DNA from: Sediminibacterium sp.
Lineage (GTDB): Bacteria > Bacteroidota > Bacteroidia > B-17B0 > Aurantibacillaceae
Direction of reading: 5' to 3'
Assembly: GCA_030054095.1 (NCBI GenBank)
Contig: JASGCO010000013.1
Span: 34,008-95,129 of the forward strand
Length of the DNA stretch: 61,122 nt
Positions 1-7,226 of the stretch are shown piece by piece (the stretch's first letter is position 1; each line of letters starts with the position of its first letter). The notes beneath the pieces are model-generated. The model saw only the letters and a program-made list of their open reading frames with translations. It had not been told where the DNA came from and made no database searches. The translations under genes and the position numbers were made by a program.

Positions 1-611
1 GGCCTAACGCGACAACTACACTCAGCAATGGCTACCATACGGTATGCCTGACTATATCCGATTCAACATCGTTCTGCTCAAGTACGTATTGTGACTCACT
101 TTATATTGGCGGCAGCCCTTCGCCTTGTAACGCCAGCTTCACCTTTACACTTGGCGCTAACGGACAGGTGAATTTCAGCAGCAATTCTACCGGTGTTAAC
201 AGTAGTACCAGTTATTTCTGGAATTTTGGAAATGGCAATACTGCTACCGGGCCTAACGCGACAACTACACTCAGCAATGGCTACCATACGGTATGCCTGA
301 CTATCTCTGACTCGTCTTCATTCTGCTCTAGTACGTATTGTGATTCACTTTATATTGGCGGCAGCCCTTCGCCTTGTAACGCCAGCTTTACCTTTACACT
401 TGGCGCTAACGGACAGGTGAATTTCAGCAGCAACTCTACAGGTGTTAACAGTAGCACCAGTTATTTCTGGAATTTTGGAAATGGCAATACCGCTGCCGGG
501 CCTAACGCGACAACTACACTCAGCAATGGCTACCATACGGTATGTCTTACTATCTCTGACTCGTCTTCATTTTGCTCTAGTACGTATTGTGATTCGCTTT
601 ATATTGGCGGA
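1..611 (+). repeat. In-frame tandem repeat, 249-bp unit, encoding PKD modules
   Basis: The string GGCCTAACGCGACAACTAC begins at 1, 250 and 499, giving an exact 249-bp (83-codon) period. Two full units and part of a third are visible, and the array probably continues upstream. Units differ by only a few substitutions (for example ATTCAACATCG in unit 1 versus ACTCGTCTTCA in unit 2), which points to recent duplication or gene conversion. Confidence 0.95.
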
Positions 612-902
612 GTAATACCAACCGCGTTATCTAAACATGCTGGTGAGACATTGCAAATTGTAAAGTTGTACCCTAATCCGGTTAAAGAAAATACTACTCT
701 GAATTTTGCGGAAACGAAACCTGGTCAGGTAACAATTGCCGTGTTATCTATTACTGGTTCTGTTTTAAAAACACAGGTTTACAACAGTCATTCCGGTCAA
801 AATACGGTTGAACTGGCTACCGATGCGTTAGCACCCGGCCTTTACTTTATTACCTTAAAAACATTGGATCAGACCAGAACGATACGGTTGATTAAAGAAT
901 AA
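1..902 (+). CDS. PKD-repeat T9SS-secreted surface protein, C-terminal part (5' end outside window)
   Basis: The reading frame is open from base 3, so the gene begins upstream of the window; the GTG at 168 is internal. Residues form tandem PKD-like beta-sandwich units of 83 residues, each with the motif YFWNFGNGNT followed by NGYHTVCLTISDS, and paired cysteines (FCSSTYC) that could form disulphides. The last ~85 residues, starting near LYPNPVKENT and ending in TRTIRLIKE, match a type A T9SS C-terminal sorting domain. The protein is therefore inferred to cross the outer membrane by the T9SS and be attached to or released from the cell surface; adhesion is a common role for such proteins but is not shown here. 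It is followed by a strong terminator. Domain assignment is firm; function is open. Confidence 0.88.
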   Translation, partial: PNATTTLSNGYHTVCLTISDSTSFCSSTYCDSLYIGGSPSPCNASFTFTLGANGQVNFSSNSTGVNSSTSYFWNFGNGNTATGPNATTTLSNGYHTVCLTISDSSSFCSSTYCDSLYIGGSPSPCNASFTFTLGANGQVNFSSNSTGVNSSTSYFWNFGNGNTAAGPNATTTLSNGYHTVCLTISDSSSFCSSTYCDSLYIGGVIPTALSKHAGETLQIVKLYPNPVKENTTLNFAETKPGQVTIAVLSITGSVLKTQVYNSHSGQNTVELATDALAPGLYFITLKTLDQTRTIRLIKE

Positions 903-931
903 TTCAGGTTTACTTATCCTTTCTAACATGC

Positions 932-962
932 AAAACCCGCTCTGTTATAACAGGCGGGTTTT
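932..962 (+). terminator. Rho-independent-type hairpin after the PKD protein gene
   Basis: AAAACCCGC (932-940) pairs with GCGGGTTTT (954-962). The interior CTGTTATAACAG (942-953) is itself a perfect palindrome, so the helix can extend with one bulged T. It lies 30 bp after the stop codon at 902. Confidence 0.85.
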
Positions 963-1036
963 CGCGTTCCTGATGAGTTGATGTTTTGTGAACAGAACGA
1001 AACATTATGCTGTCCTATCATTCTTTAGCTGTGGTT

Positions 1037-1248
1037 AACCCTCGCCCAGGGATGGAAGCGGCAGCCCTGCGTGGCACTTTGCACATCAGCGCACAGTGGT
1101 GGTGGCGACCTCAGGAGCCCCCGCACGCTGATGCGATGTTGCAAAGGGAAAGCAGGCTATAGCGCACAGCCCGGCCCAGAAAGGCAGGGACACCTTTTCC
1201 AAAGTTCTAAACTTTGGAAAAGGTGTGGGTCGGCCCCGGGAGGGCGCC
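1037..1248 (+). repeat. GC-rich dispersed structured intergenic element, copy A (candidate structured RNA)
   Basis: This 212-nt stretch is visibly richer in GC than its neighbours and shares ordered blocks with 57449-57696 (opposite strand). Reading the plus strand: a CCCT/AGGG mini-stem (1039-1051); box 1 at 1049-1071 (core GAAGCGGCAGCCCTGCG); an 8-bp inverted repeat CATCAGCG (1084-1091) / CGCTGATG (1126-1133); box 2 at 1151-1176 (core GCAGGCTATAGCGC); and a hairpin with perfect 16-bp arms, 1191-1206 and 1210-1225, loop CTA. CCTGC in box 1 (1066-1070) can pair with GCAGG in box 2 (1152-1156). The short ORF at 1071-1268 is not thought to be coding. Possible natures: structured RNA, REP/MITE-like mobile repeat, or both. 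No target-site duplication was recognised. Confidence 0.75.
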
Positions 1249-1279
1249 TGATACTTCATGTAATGTGAATCGTTTGTTT

Positions 1280-2269
1280 TTAGAGTCCCAACCAGCTTTT
1301 AGGTGCATCTCCCAAAATTAATTGTTTATCGGCTTCGCTGATGGGCGCGCTCCGCACTAACTCACCGGGAATGGCTTCTCCTAAAGGAAACGGGTAATCG
1401 CTGCCCTGCATGATACGATCGGCTCCAACCAGATCAATGGTGTATTGCAGCATGCTGTGATCACAAACGTGGCTATCGTACCAAAAACGTTTGATGTAGT
1501 GGCGCGGATTAATAGGATTATCAATGGCTACAAGATCAGGGCGGCATTCCCAGCCGTGTTCGATACGCCCAATGGTTGGTAAAAATGAACCGCCACCATG
1601 TGCCAGACACACTTTCAGATTTTTAAATTTTTCCATAACGCCGCCAAATACCAGGCTACAGGCCGCGCGACTGATTTCTGCCGGCATTCCCACCAACCAG
1701 GGTAACCAGTATTTGGTGGTATGCTCCTGCCCCATCATTTGCCAGGGATGTATTAAGATGGCCGCGTTCAGTTGCTCACACGCCGCCCACAAATCGAAAA
1801 ATTCGGGTTCGCTCAGGTTTTTATTATTGACGTTACTGCCTATCTGAATGCCTTTGAATCCCATTTGCATACAGCGTTCCAGTTCTTTTACCGCTAAATT
1901 CACATCTTGCATGGGCAACGTGGCCAGCCCAATAAACGCGTCGGGATGTTGCTGCACTGTGGCCGCTACATCGTCGTTTAAAAACCGGCTGATGGTTAAG
2001 CCGTGTTCGGGTTGTGCCCAGTAACTGAATAAGACCGGAATAGTACAAATAACCTGACGGTCTACACCGTGTTGCCGCATTTCATCCATGCGAATGGCCG
2101 GATCCCAGCAGTTGGAAAGTATTTCGCGGAACCGCTTATTGCCCTGCATCATCCAGGCTTTACCGGGTTCGTGATGATCGAGTTGTATAAAATCGCCATA
2201 ACCGAATTGTGTTGAAAAATCGGGTAAGTGGCGCGGAATAATATGGGTATGGGTATCTATCGTGAACAT
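1280..2269 (-). CDS. 2-amino-3-carboxymuconate-6-semialdehyde decarboxylase-like amidohydrolase (ACMSD)
   Basis: The 329-residue protein belongs to the metal-dependent amidohydrolase superfamily and closely resembles ACMSD (EC 4.1.1.45), which decarboxylates aminocarboxymuconate semialdehyde in tryptophan/kynurenine breakdown and keeps it away from quinolinate. Visible motifs are the N-terminal metal pair DTHTH (His7, His9), the segment NCWDP, PVLFSYWAQPE, the ligand-containing HPW and AHGGG, and the late Asp in GSDYPFPLGE. Length matches the family. The gene is the last of a minus-strand run after lpxC/fabZ, lpxA and an ABC ATPase, 60 bp behind the latter, so co-transcription is possible but not functionally logical. 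No other kynurenine-pathway genes are visible, so the exact substrate is inferred from similarity. Confidence 0.87.
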   Translation of the reverse strand: MFTIDTHTHIIPRHLPDFSTQFGYGDFIQLDHHEPGKAWMMQGNKRFREILSNCWDPAIRMDEMRQHGVDRQVICTIPVLFSYWAQPEHGLTISRFLNDDVAATVQQHPDAFIGLATLPMQDVNLAVKELERCMQMGFKGIQIGSNVNNKNLSEPEFFDLWAACEQLNAAILIHPWQMMGQEHTTKYWLPWLVGMPAEISRAACSLVFGGVMEKFKNLKVCLAHGGGSFLPTIGRIEHGWECRPDLVAIDNPINPRHYIKRFWYDSHVCDHSMLQYTIDLVGADRIMQGSDYPFPLGEAIPGELVRSAPISEADKQLILGDAPKSWLGL

Positions 2270-2329
2270 AAAACTTAAAATCTGCGGATCAAAAATGCCG
2301 AAAATAAATGGATTAACAAGAACAGGCTT

Positions 2330-2986
2330 TTATTTTTTATACGTCTCCATTTCTAAAAACCGTTCAATACCTGCGTATTCGGCTTCTATAGAATTGGAAC
2401 AGACAATAACGGTTTTAGCGGTGGTGTAACGCTGCATTAACTCCTGAAACCAGCGGATGGCATTTTTATCGAGGTTACTCACCGGCTCATCGAGCAGTAA
2501 AACCGGGCAATCGGCCAGAATAGCCAGTGCCAGCTTTACCCGCTGTTTCATGCCGCTACTGTATTGCCGTATGTATTTTTGTGTCACATTCGGAAGGGCT
2601 ATCAGATCCATAACGGCCGCTGCATCCATTTGATGTATGAACGGTTTAAAGGGGGCTACATGATCGAGAAGTTCGGGAAGCGTAAACTCTTCGATTAATT
2701 GCAGATAAGGCGATGCCAGACTGATATAACGCTGTACTTCTTCGCGGGAAATGGTCTGCTGCCCGGATGTATAAGTAATGCTTCCTTTATTGAGAGCAAT
2801 GGCGGTGCTAATGCATTGTAACAAGGTGGATTTTCCACTGCCGTTTCCGCCCAGTATTACCAGTTTAGAGGCTGGTGCCAGTTCAAGGTTAAGGTCTTTG
2901 AAAATCCATTCGGACTGGAATTTTTTAGCGCATCCGGTCAGCTGGATATGAAGCGGCAAGGTTGCCTGTATGGGTGTGCCCTTCAT
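2330..2986 (-). CDS. Orphan ABC transporter ATP-binding protein with altered Q- and H-loops
   Basis: This is a 218-residue single nucleotide-binding domain. It has a Walker A (GGNGSGKST), a signature-like YSSGMKQRV, Walker B with catalytic Glu (CPVLLLDEP) and D-loop SNLD. The usual switch histidine position reads VCSNSIEAE, with Asn in place of His, and the usual Q-loop glutamine region reads ISLASPYLQ. No permease gene lies nearby. Its start overlaps the lpxA stop by one base (TAATG), so translation is probably coupled to lpxA. A role with a separate membrane partner in envelope export is an inference from the operon; the substrate cannot be told. The altered loops may mean slow or atypical ATP hydrolysis. 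Confidence 0.85.
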   Translation of the reverse strand: MKGTPIQATLPLHIQLTGCAKKFQSEWIFKDLNLELAPASKLVILGGNGSGKSTLLQCISTAIALNKGSITYTSGQQTISREEVQRYISLASPYLQLIEEFTLPELLDHVAPFKPFIHQMDAAAVMDLIALPNVTQKYIRQYSSGMKQRVKLALAILADCPVLLLDEPVSNLDKNAIRWFQELMQRYTTAKTVIVCSNSIEAEYAGIERFLEMETYKK

Positions 2987-3759
2987 TAAATGCCTTTAAT
3001 GATACCATCTTTCTGCGCCCTGATGAACTCAAGGATTTCGGTCCGTTGCGGACTTTCGGGCACTTCGTTTTCTACTATTTCGAGCGCGTTGCTAATGTTA
3101 TGCCCACGTACAAATATAATGCGGTAAATATCTTCAATTTGTTTAATGACTTCTTTATCTACGCCACGGCGTGCCAGCCCAATGGTATTAACTCCTATAA
3201 ACTGAAGCGGCTCGCGGGCTACACGCACATAAGGCGGAATGCTTTTGCGGATAAGAGACGCGCCGGCTACAAACGCGTGCGCGCCAATGTTTACAAACTG
3301 CTGGGCGGCCACTACGCCTTCGATCACCACAAAATCTTCAACGGTAATGTGTCCGGCCAGGTTACCACTGTTGGCTATAACAACGTTATTACCGAGAATG
3401 GTATCGTGTCCCAGATGGGTATACGCCATTAACAAACAGTTATTCCCTATTTTAGTGGTCATACGGTCGAGCGTGCCCCGGTTAATGGTTACACACTCGC
3501 GAATGGTATTATTATCTCCTATTTCGCAAAGGCTGTCTTCGCCTTTAAATTTAAGATCCTGTGGAATAGCCCCTACTACGGCTCCCGGGAAAATACGATT
3601 ATTCTTACCCATACGGGTTTTGTCCATTATTACCGTATTGGAACCGATCCAGCAATTGTCACCGATTTCCACATCGCCATACACCATGGCAAAAGGTTCT
3701 ATCGTAACGTTATTACCTATTTTTGCTTTAGGGTGTACATAGGCCAGGTTTGAAATCAT
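2986..3759 (-). CDS. lpxA: Acyl-ACP--UDP-N-acetylglucosamine O-acyltransferase
   Basis: The 257-residue protein catalyses the first step of lipid A synthesis, transfer of a 3-hydroxyacyl chain from ACP to UDP-GlcNAc, in the cytoplasm. The sequence is dominated by left-handed beta-helix hexapeptide repeats (IGNNVTIEPFAMVYGDVEIG and onward), with the catalytic-region stretch LLMAYTHLGHDTILGNN and the C-terminal helical part typical of LpxA. Length is normal for the family. It starts 1 bp after the stop of lpxC/fabZ and overlaps the next gene by 1 bp, so the three genes form a tight operon. lpxD, often adjacent in Bacteroidota, is not in this cluster. Confidence 0.96.
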   Translation of the reverse strand: MISNLAYVHPKAKIGNNVTIEPFAMVYGDVEIGDNCWIGSNTVIMDKTRMGKNNRIFPGAVVGAIPQDLKFKGEDSLCEIGDNNTIRECVTINRGTLDRMTTKIGNNCLLMAYTHLGHDTILGNNVVIANSGNLAGHITVEDFVVIEGVVAAQQFVNIGAHAFVAGASLIRKSIPPYVRVAREPLQFIGVNTIGLARRGVDKEVIKQIEDIYRIIFVRGHNISNALEIVENEVPESPQRTEILEFIRAQKDGIIKGI

Positions 3760-3760
3760 A

Positions 3761-5179
3761 CTATGCTAATACCGGTTTATCAATATTTTTAACCTTCACA
3801 ATCTGAGCCATCATTTCGGCTTCCATAACCGGTTTATTGGCTACATAGGCTGTTCCGCGCATGTGACAGATTCCGCGGCGGATAGGTGTCACCAGAGTCA
3901 GGCTGAAAACAACGGTATCACCGGGGATTACTTTTTGTTTAAACTTAACCCCGTCTATTTTCATAAAGTACGTCAGGTAGTTTTCAGGATCGGGTACCGT
4001 TTTTAATACCAGAACGCCACCACATTGTGCCATTGCTTCAATCAGCATTACGCCCGGCATTACCGGATTATCGGGGAAGTGACCTTTAAAAAATTCTTCG
4101 TTAAGTGTTACGTTTTTAACCCCGATAACATGCTCGGCCGATAGTTCCATGATTTTATCCACCAACAGCATGGGCTGACGGTGTGGTAATATTTTCATGA
4201 TATCGGTAATGTTAAGGAGTGGGGGTTTATTCAGATCGATTTTCGGGTAATCTTTTTCGATGCGTTGCTTTTTGATAGATTCTTTGATCTTTTTGGCGAA
4301 CGCCACATTTCCCGCATGACCCGGGCGAGCTGCTAAAACGTGAATTTTGAGGGGTTTACCAACTAAGGCTAAATCACCAATAATATCAAGCAATTTATGA
4401 CGGGCAGGTTCATTGTAAAAATGAAGAGCCGTATTATTTAATACGCCTTTTCCTTTTACTTCCACGTGCTCCTTATTAAATACTTTACGTAAGTGATCCA
4501 GTTTATCTTTCGGTAATTCCTTATCTACAAGCACAATGGCATTATCCAGATCCCCACCTTTAATAAGGTTATGCTGTAACAAAGCCTCCAATTCATGTAA
4601 AAACACAAAGGTACGGCATTTGGCTATCTCACTTTTGAATTGACTGATTTCGTAAATGCCTGCGTGTTGTGTCCCCAATACATCGCTGTTGTAATCCACC
4701 ATAACCGTACAGCGGTAGGTTTCCTGAGGCACGGCCAGCATTTCCACTTTTTTTACCGGGTCTTCGTAAGTAAGGTTTTCGGTTAATTCAAAATAATCAC
4801 GTTCCGCATCCTGCTCCACAATTTCCGCGGCCTCCAGGGCTTCAATAAATTTCCAGGAACTGCCATCCATAATTGGCATTTCGGGGCCGTTTACCTGAAT
4901 GAGGCAGTTGTCGATCCCTAATCCAACCAAGGCCGCCAGTACGTGCTCAGTGGTATGCACGCGCGCACCATTTTTCTCTAAAGTGGTACCACGTGAGGTA
5001 TCTACCACCAGGTCGGCATCGGCATCTATAATGGGCTGTCCCTCTACATCGGTACGTTGAAATTTATACCAGTGATTTTCAGGGGCTGGGTTAAACGTAA
5101 GGGTAACTGGGGCACCGGTGTGCAATCCTTTTCCGGTAACCGATACCGCTTGTTTTATGGTTCGTTGCTTATCGCTCAT
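3761..5179 (-). CDS. lpxC/fabZ: Bifunctional UDP-3-O-acyl-N-acetylglucosamine deacetylase / 3-hydroxyacyl-ACP dehydratase
   Basis: The 472-residue fusion is characteristic of Bacteroidota. Residues 1 to about 300 are LpxC, the zinc deacetylase committing step of lipid A synthesis: HTTEHVLAAL and HKLLDIIGDL carry the zinc ligands, MDGSS is a substrate-pocket motif and PGHAGN carries a conserved His. Residues from about 320 are FabZ: LPHRQPMLLVD and GHFPDNPVMPGVMLIEAMAQ with the catalytic His and Glu. FabZ dehydrates 3-hydroxyacyl-ACP, the same pool LpxA draws on, so the fusion couples fatty acid elongation and lipid A supply. It heads the minus-strand operon with lpxA and the ABC ATPase. A TATCTTTA box lies about 20 nt before the ATG; divergent gpmA starts at 5345. 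Confidence 0.97.
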   Translation of the reverse strand: MSDKQRTIKQAVSVTGKGLHTGAPVTLTFNPAPENHWYKFQRTDVEGQPIIDADADLVVDTSRGTTLEKNGARVHTTEHVLAALVGLGIDNCLIQVNGPEMPIMDGSSWKFIEALEAAEIVEQDAERDYFELTENLTYEDPVKKVEMLAVPQETYRCTVMVDYNSDVLGTQHAGIYEISQFKSEIAKCRTFVFLHELEALLQHNLIKGGDLDNAIVLVDKELPKDKLDHLRKVFNKEHVEVKGKGVLNNTALHFYNEPARHKLLDIIGDLALVGKPLKIHVLAARPGHAGNVAFAKKIKESIKKQRIEKDYPKIDLNKPPLLNITDIMKILPHRQPMLLVDKIMELSAEHVIGVKNVTLNEEFFKGHFPDNPVMPGVMLIEAMAQCGGVLVLKTVPDPENYLTYFMKIDGVKFKQKVIPGDTVVFSLTLVTPIRRGICHMRGTAYVANKPVMEAEMMAQIVKVKNIDKPVLA

Positions 5180-5344
5180 AATTTTGGGTATTCCTTGTTA
5201 AAGATAGTGGCTAAGATAATTAATTTTTCTCTATAATTCCGAGGTAATCTTTATGCCGAGACACCTTAGCATCATTATCCCCCTACCCTGTTCCAATCAA
5301 ATATTTATCTTTATCTTTAGTGGCTTAAATTACAATAGATTTTT

Positions 5345-5950
5345 ATGGCGCAATTGGTGATTTTCCGGCATGGACAAAGTGTATGGAACCTCGAAAATAA
5401 ATTTACCGGATGGGTAGATGTGGAATTAAGCCCGAAAGGATTAGAAGAGGCCCGTTCGGCCGGCCTAAAACTGAAAGGTTATCAGTTTGATTACGCCTAT
5501 GCGTCGGATCTGAAACGGGCGCAAAACACGTTAAGTCTGGCGTTGGAAAGTGCTGGTCACACCCCCGTGACACCAGTTTACAACAAGGCGCTGAATGAAC
5601 GTATGTATGGCGACTTGCAAGGCTTAGACAAAGCCGAAACAGCTAAAAAATATGGTGATGAACAGGTTAAAATCTGGCGACGCAGTTACGATATTGCCCC
5701 TCCAAACGGAGAAAGCCTTAAAGATACTGCCGCCCGGGTAATCCCTTACTTTGAAAGTGAAATTGCACCTAAACTAAAAGCCGGTAAAAACGTGGTGATT
5801 GCCGCTCATGGCAATAGTTTACGTGCTTTGATTATGCACCTTGAAAACATGACACCTGAGCAAATTCTGGAGTTTGAAATTGGAACGGCTCAACCACGTT
5901 TATATGAACTGGACGGAGAGTTGAAGGTGTTATCAGCCAAAAACCTGTAA
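5345..5950 (+). CDS. gpmA: 2,3-bisphosphoglycerate-dependent phosphoglycerate mutase
   Basis: The 201-residue histidine phosphatase-fold enzyme interconverts 3- and 2-phosphoglycerate in glycolysis/gluconeogenesis (EC 5.4.2.11). The phospho-accepting RHG is at residues 8-10 (FRHGQS), followed by FTGWVDVELSPKG, ASDLKRAQNT, LNERMYGDLQG with the catalytic Glu, and AAHGNSLRAL with His155. It is shorter than the E. coli enzyme (about 250), as in the short forms common in Bacteroidota. It leads a plus-strand run with the HAD hydrolase 2 bp downstream and map overlapping after that. A TATCTTTA box lies about 25 nt before the ATG. Confidence 0.95.
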   Translation: MAQLVIFRHGQSVWNLENKFTGWVDVELSPKGLEEARSAGLKLKGYQFDYAYASDLKRAQNTLSLALESAGHTPVTPVYNKALNERMYGDLQGLDKAETAKKYGDEQVKIWRRSYDIAPPNGESLKDTAARVIPYFESEIAPKLKAGKNVVIAAHGNSLRALIMHLENMTPEQILEFEIGTAQPRLYELDGELKVLSAKNL

Positions 5951-5952
5951 CC

Positions 5953-6411
5953 ATGAATATGCTTACGGAAAACAGCAAAGTGATTGCTGTTGATTTTGAC
6001 GGCACTATTGTAGAACACGCTTACCCCCGTATTGGGAAGGAAATGCTGTTTGCCTTTGCCACGCTTAAAGCACTTCAGCAGAAAGGGCATAAACTGATTT
6101 TATGGACCTTCCGGCATGGCGAATTACTGGATGAGGCCGTGGATTACTGCAAAGCCAATGGTATTGAGTTTTACGCGGTAAACCGGAATTATCCTGAAGA
6201 GAAATGGGACGGATCGGTTGCCCGTAAAGTAAACGCTGATATTTTTATAGACGACCGGAATGTTGGGGGATTTTTAGGATGGAGTGAAATATGGCAAACC
6301 CTTCACCCGGAAGGCGGTGAGTTTTTACACCAACTGCGGAACGCTGAAGCACACCATAATTATAAACCGGAAGAAGGCGGCTTCTTCAAAAAACTGTTCT
6401 CGAAAAAATGA
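5953..6411 (+). CDS. Small HAD-family hydrolase (BT0820-like)
   Basis: The protein has 152 residues. HAD motif I is VDFDGTIVEH with the two catalytic aspartates, motif II is seen in LILWTFR (Thr), and the late acidic motif is DIFIDDRNVGG. There is no large cap domain, so small phosphorylated substrates or phosphoprotein-like ones are possible; the physiological substrate is unknown. A lysine-rich tail (FFKKLFSKK) ends the protein. Two ATGs (5953 and 5959) are possible starts. It lies 2 bp after gpmA and overlaps map by 4 bp (ATGA), implying translational coupling. Confidence 0.85.
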   Translation: MNMLTENSKVIAVDFDGTIVEHAYPRIGKEMLFAFATLKALQQKGHKLILWTFRHGELLDEAVDYCKANGIEFYAVNRNYPEEKWDGSVARKVNADIFIDDRNVGGFLGWSEIWQTLHPEGGEFLHQLRNAEAHHNYKPEEGGFFKKLFSKK

Positions 6412-7214
6412 TTATTACAAAAACCCGCGAAGAAATAGAAATTATGCGCGAATCGGCCTTAATGGTATCGCGCACCTTAGGTTTAATTGCCAAAGAAATT
6501 AAGCCAGGTGTAACACCTCTGTATTTGGATAAACTGGCTGAAGAATACATCCGTGATAATGGCGGGGTTCCGGCGTTTAAAGGGTACAAGGGCGGCAGAG
6601 GCGTACCCGATTTTCCGGCTACACTTTGTATTTCTATTAACGCTGCGGTTGTACATGGGATTCCGACCAACACGCCGTTAAAAGAAGGGGATGTAATTAG
6701 CGTGGATTGTGGGGTAAAGAAAAACGGTTACTTTGGCGATCATGCCTATAGTTTTGGCGTGGGAGAGATTAGTCCGGAGGTTAAACAATTACTGGAAGTA
6801 ACCAAAGAAAGTTTGTACCGTGGTATTGAACAATGCGTAAGCGGTAACCGCGTAGGTGACATCAGTTACGCCATTCAGTCGTACACCGAAAGTTTCGGGT
6901 ATGGCGTGGTACGCGAACTGGTTGGGCATGGATTAGGCAAAAAATTACACGAAGACCCTCAGATACCAAACTACGGAAAACGTGGCGATGGTCCTAAATT
7001 GCGGGATGGCATGGTACTGGCAATAGAACCCATGATAAACATGGGAACAAAAAATATACGTTACCTGCCTGATGGCTGGACCATTGTAACGGCTGATGGT
7101 AAACCCAGCGCGCATTTTGAACACGATGTAGCGATTGTGGATGGTAAACCAGAACTACTGAGTACTTACCAATATATTGAAGACGCATTGGGGATAAGTA
7201 AGCCCAAAGCTTAA
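6408..7214 (+). CDS. map: Type I methionine aminopeptidase
   Basis: The 268-residue enzyme removes the initiator methionine from nascent proteins (EC 3.4.11.18). The pita-bread fold ligands are all visible: HGIPTNTPLKEGD with the substrate His, SVDCGV and GDHAYSF with the two metal Asp residues, GHGLGKKLHEDP with the metal His, AIEPMI and HFEHDVAI with the metal Glu residues. Length and spacing fit type Ia/Ib bacterial enzymes. It overlaps the upstream HAD gene by 4 bp and is followed 12 bp later by the membrane EEP protein. Confidence 0.96.
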   Translation: MIITKTREEIEIMRESALMVSRTLGLIAKEIKPGVTPLYLDKLAEEYIRDNGGVPAFKGYKGGRGVPDFPATLCISINAAVVHGIPTNTPLKEGDVISVDCGVKKNGYFGDHAYSFGVGEISPEVKQLLEVTKESLYRGIEQCVSGNRVGDISYAIQSYTESFGYGVVRELVGHGLGKKLHEDPQIPNYGKRGDGPKLRDGMVLAIEPMINMGTKNIRYLPDGWTIVTADGKPSAHFEHDVAIVDGKPELLSTYQYIEDALGISKPKA

Positions 7215-7226
7215 CTTACCTATGAA

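Noticed and set aside
1..611. Possible CRISPR array from regular repeats
   Set aside because: Units are 249 bp, in frame and coding, with no short repeat/spacer structure.
168..902. GTG at 168 as the gene start of the PKD protein
   Set aside because: The frame is open to base 3, has repeat units before 168, and no promoter or ribosome site precedes it; the gene starts outside the window.
1191..1225. 16-bp perfect inverted repeat as a rho-independent terminator
   Set aside because: No T-run follows on either strand, and the same stem recurs inside a larger conserved element, so it belongs to the repeat.
1071..1268. 65-residue ORF on the plus strand
   Set aside because: It lies inside the GC-rich repeat copy A and spans its hairpin; composition is not protein-like and copy B does not keep the frame.
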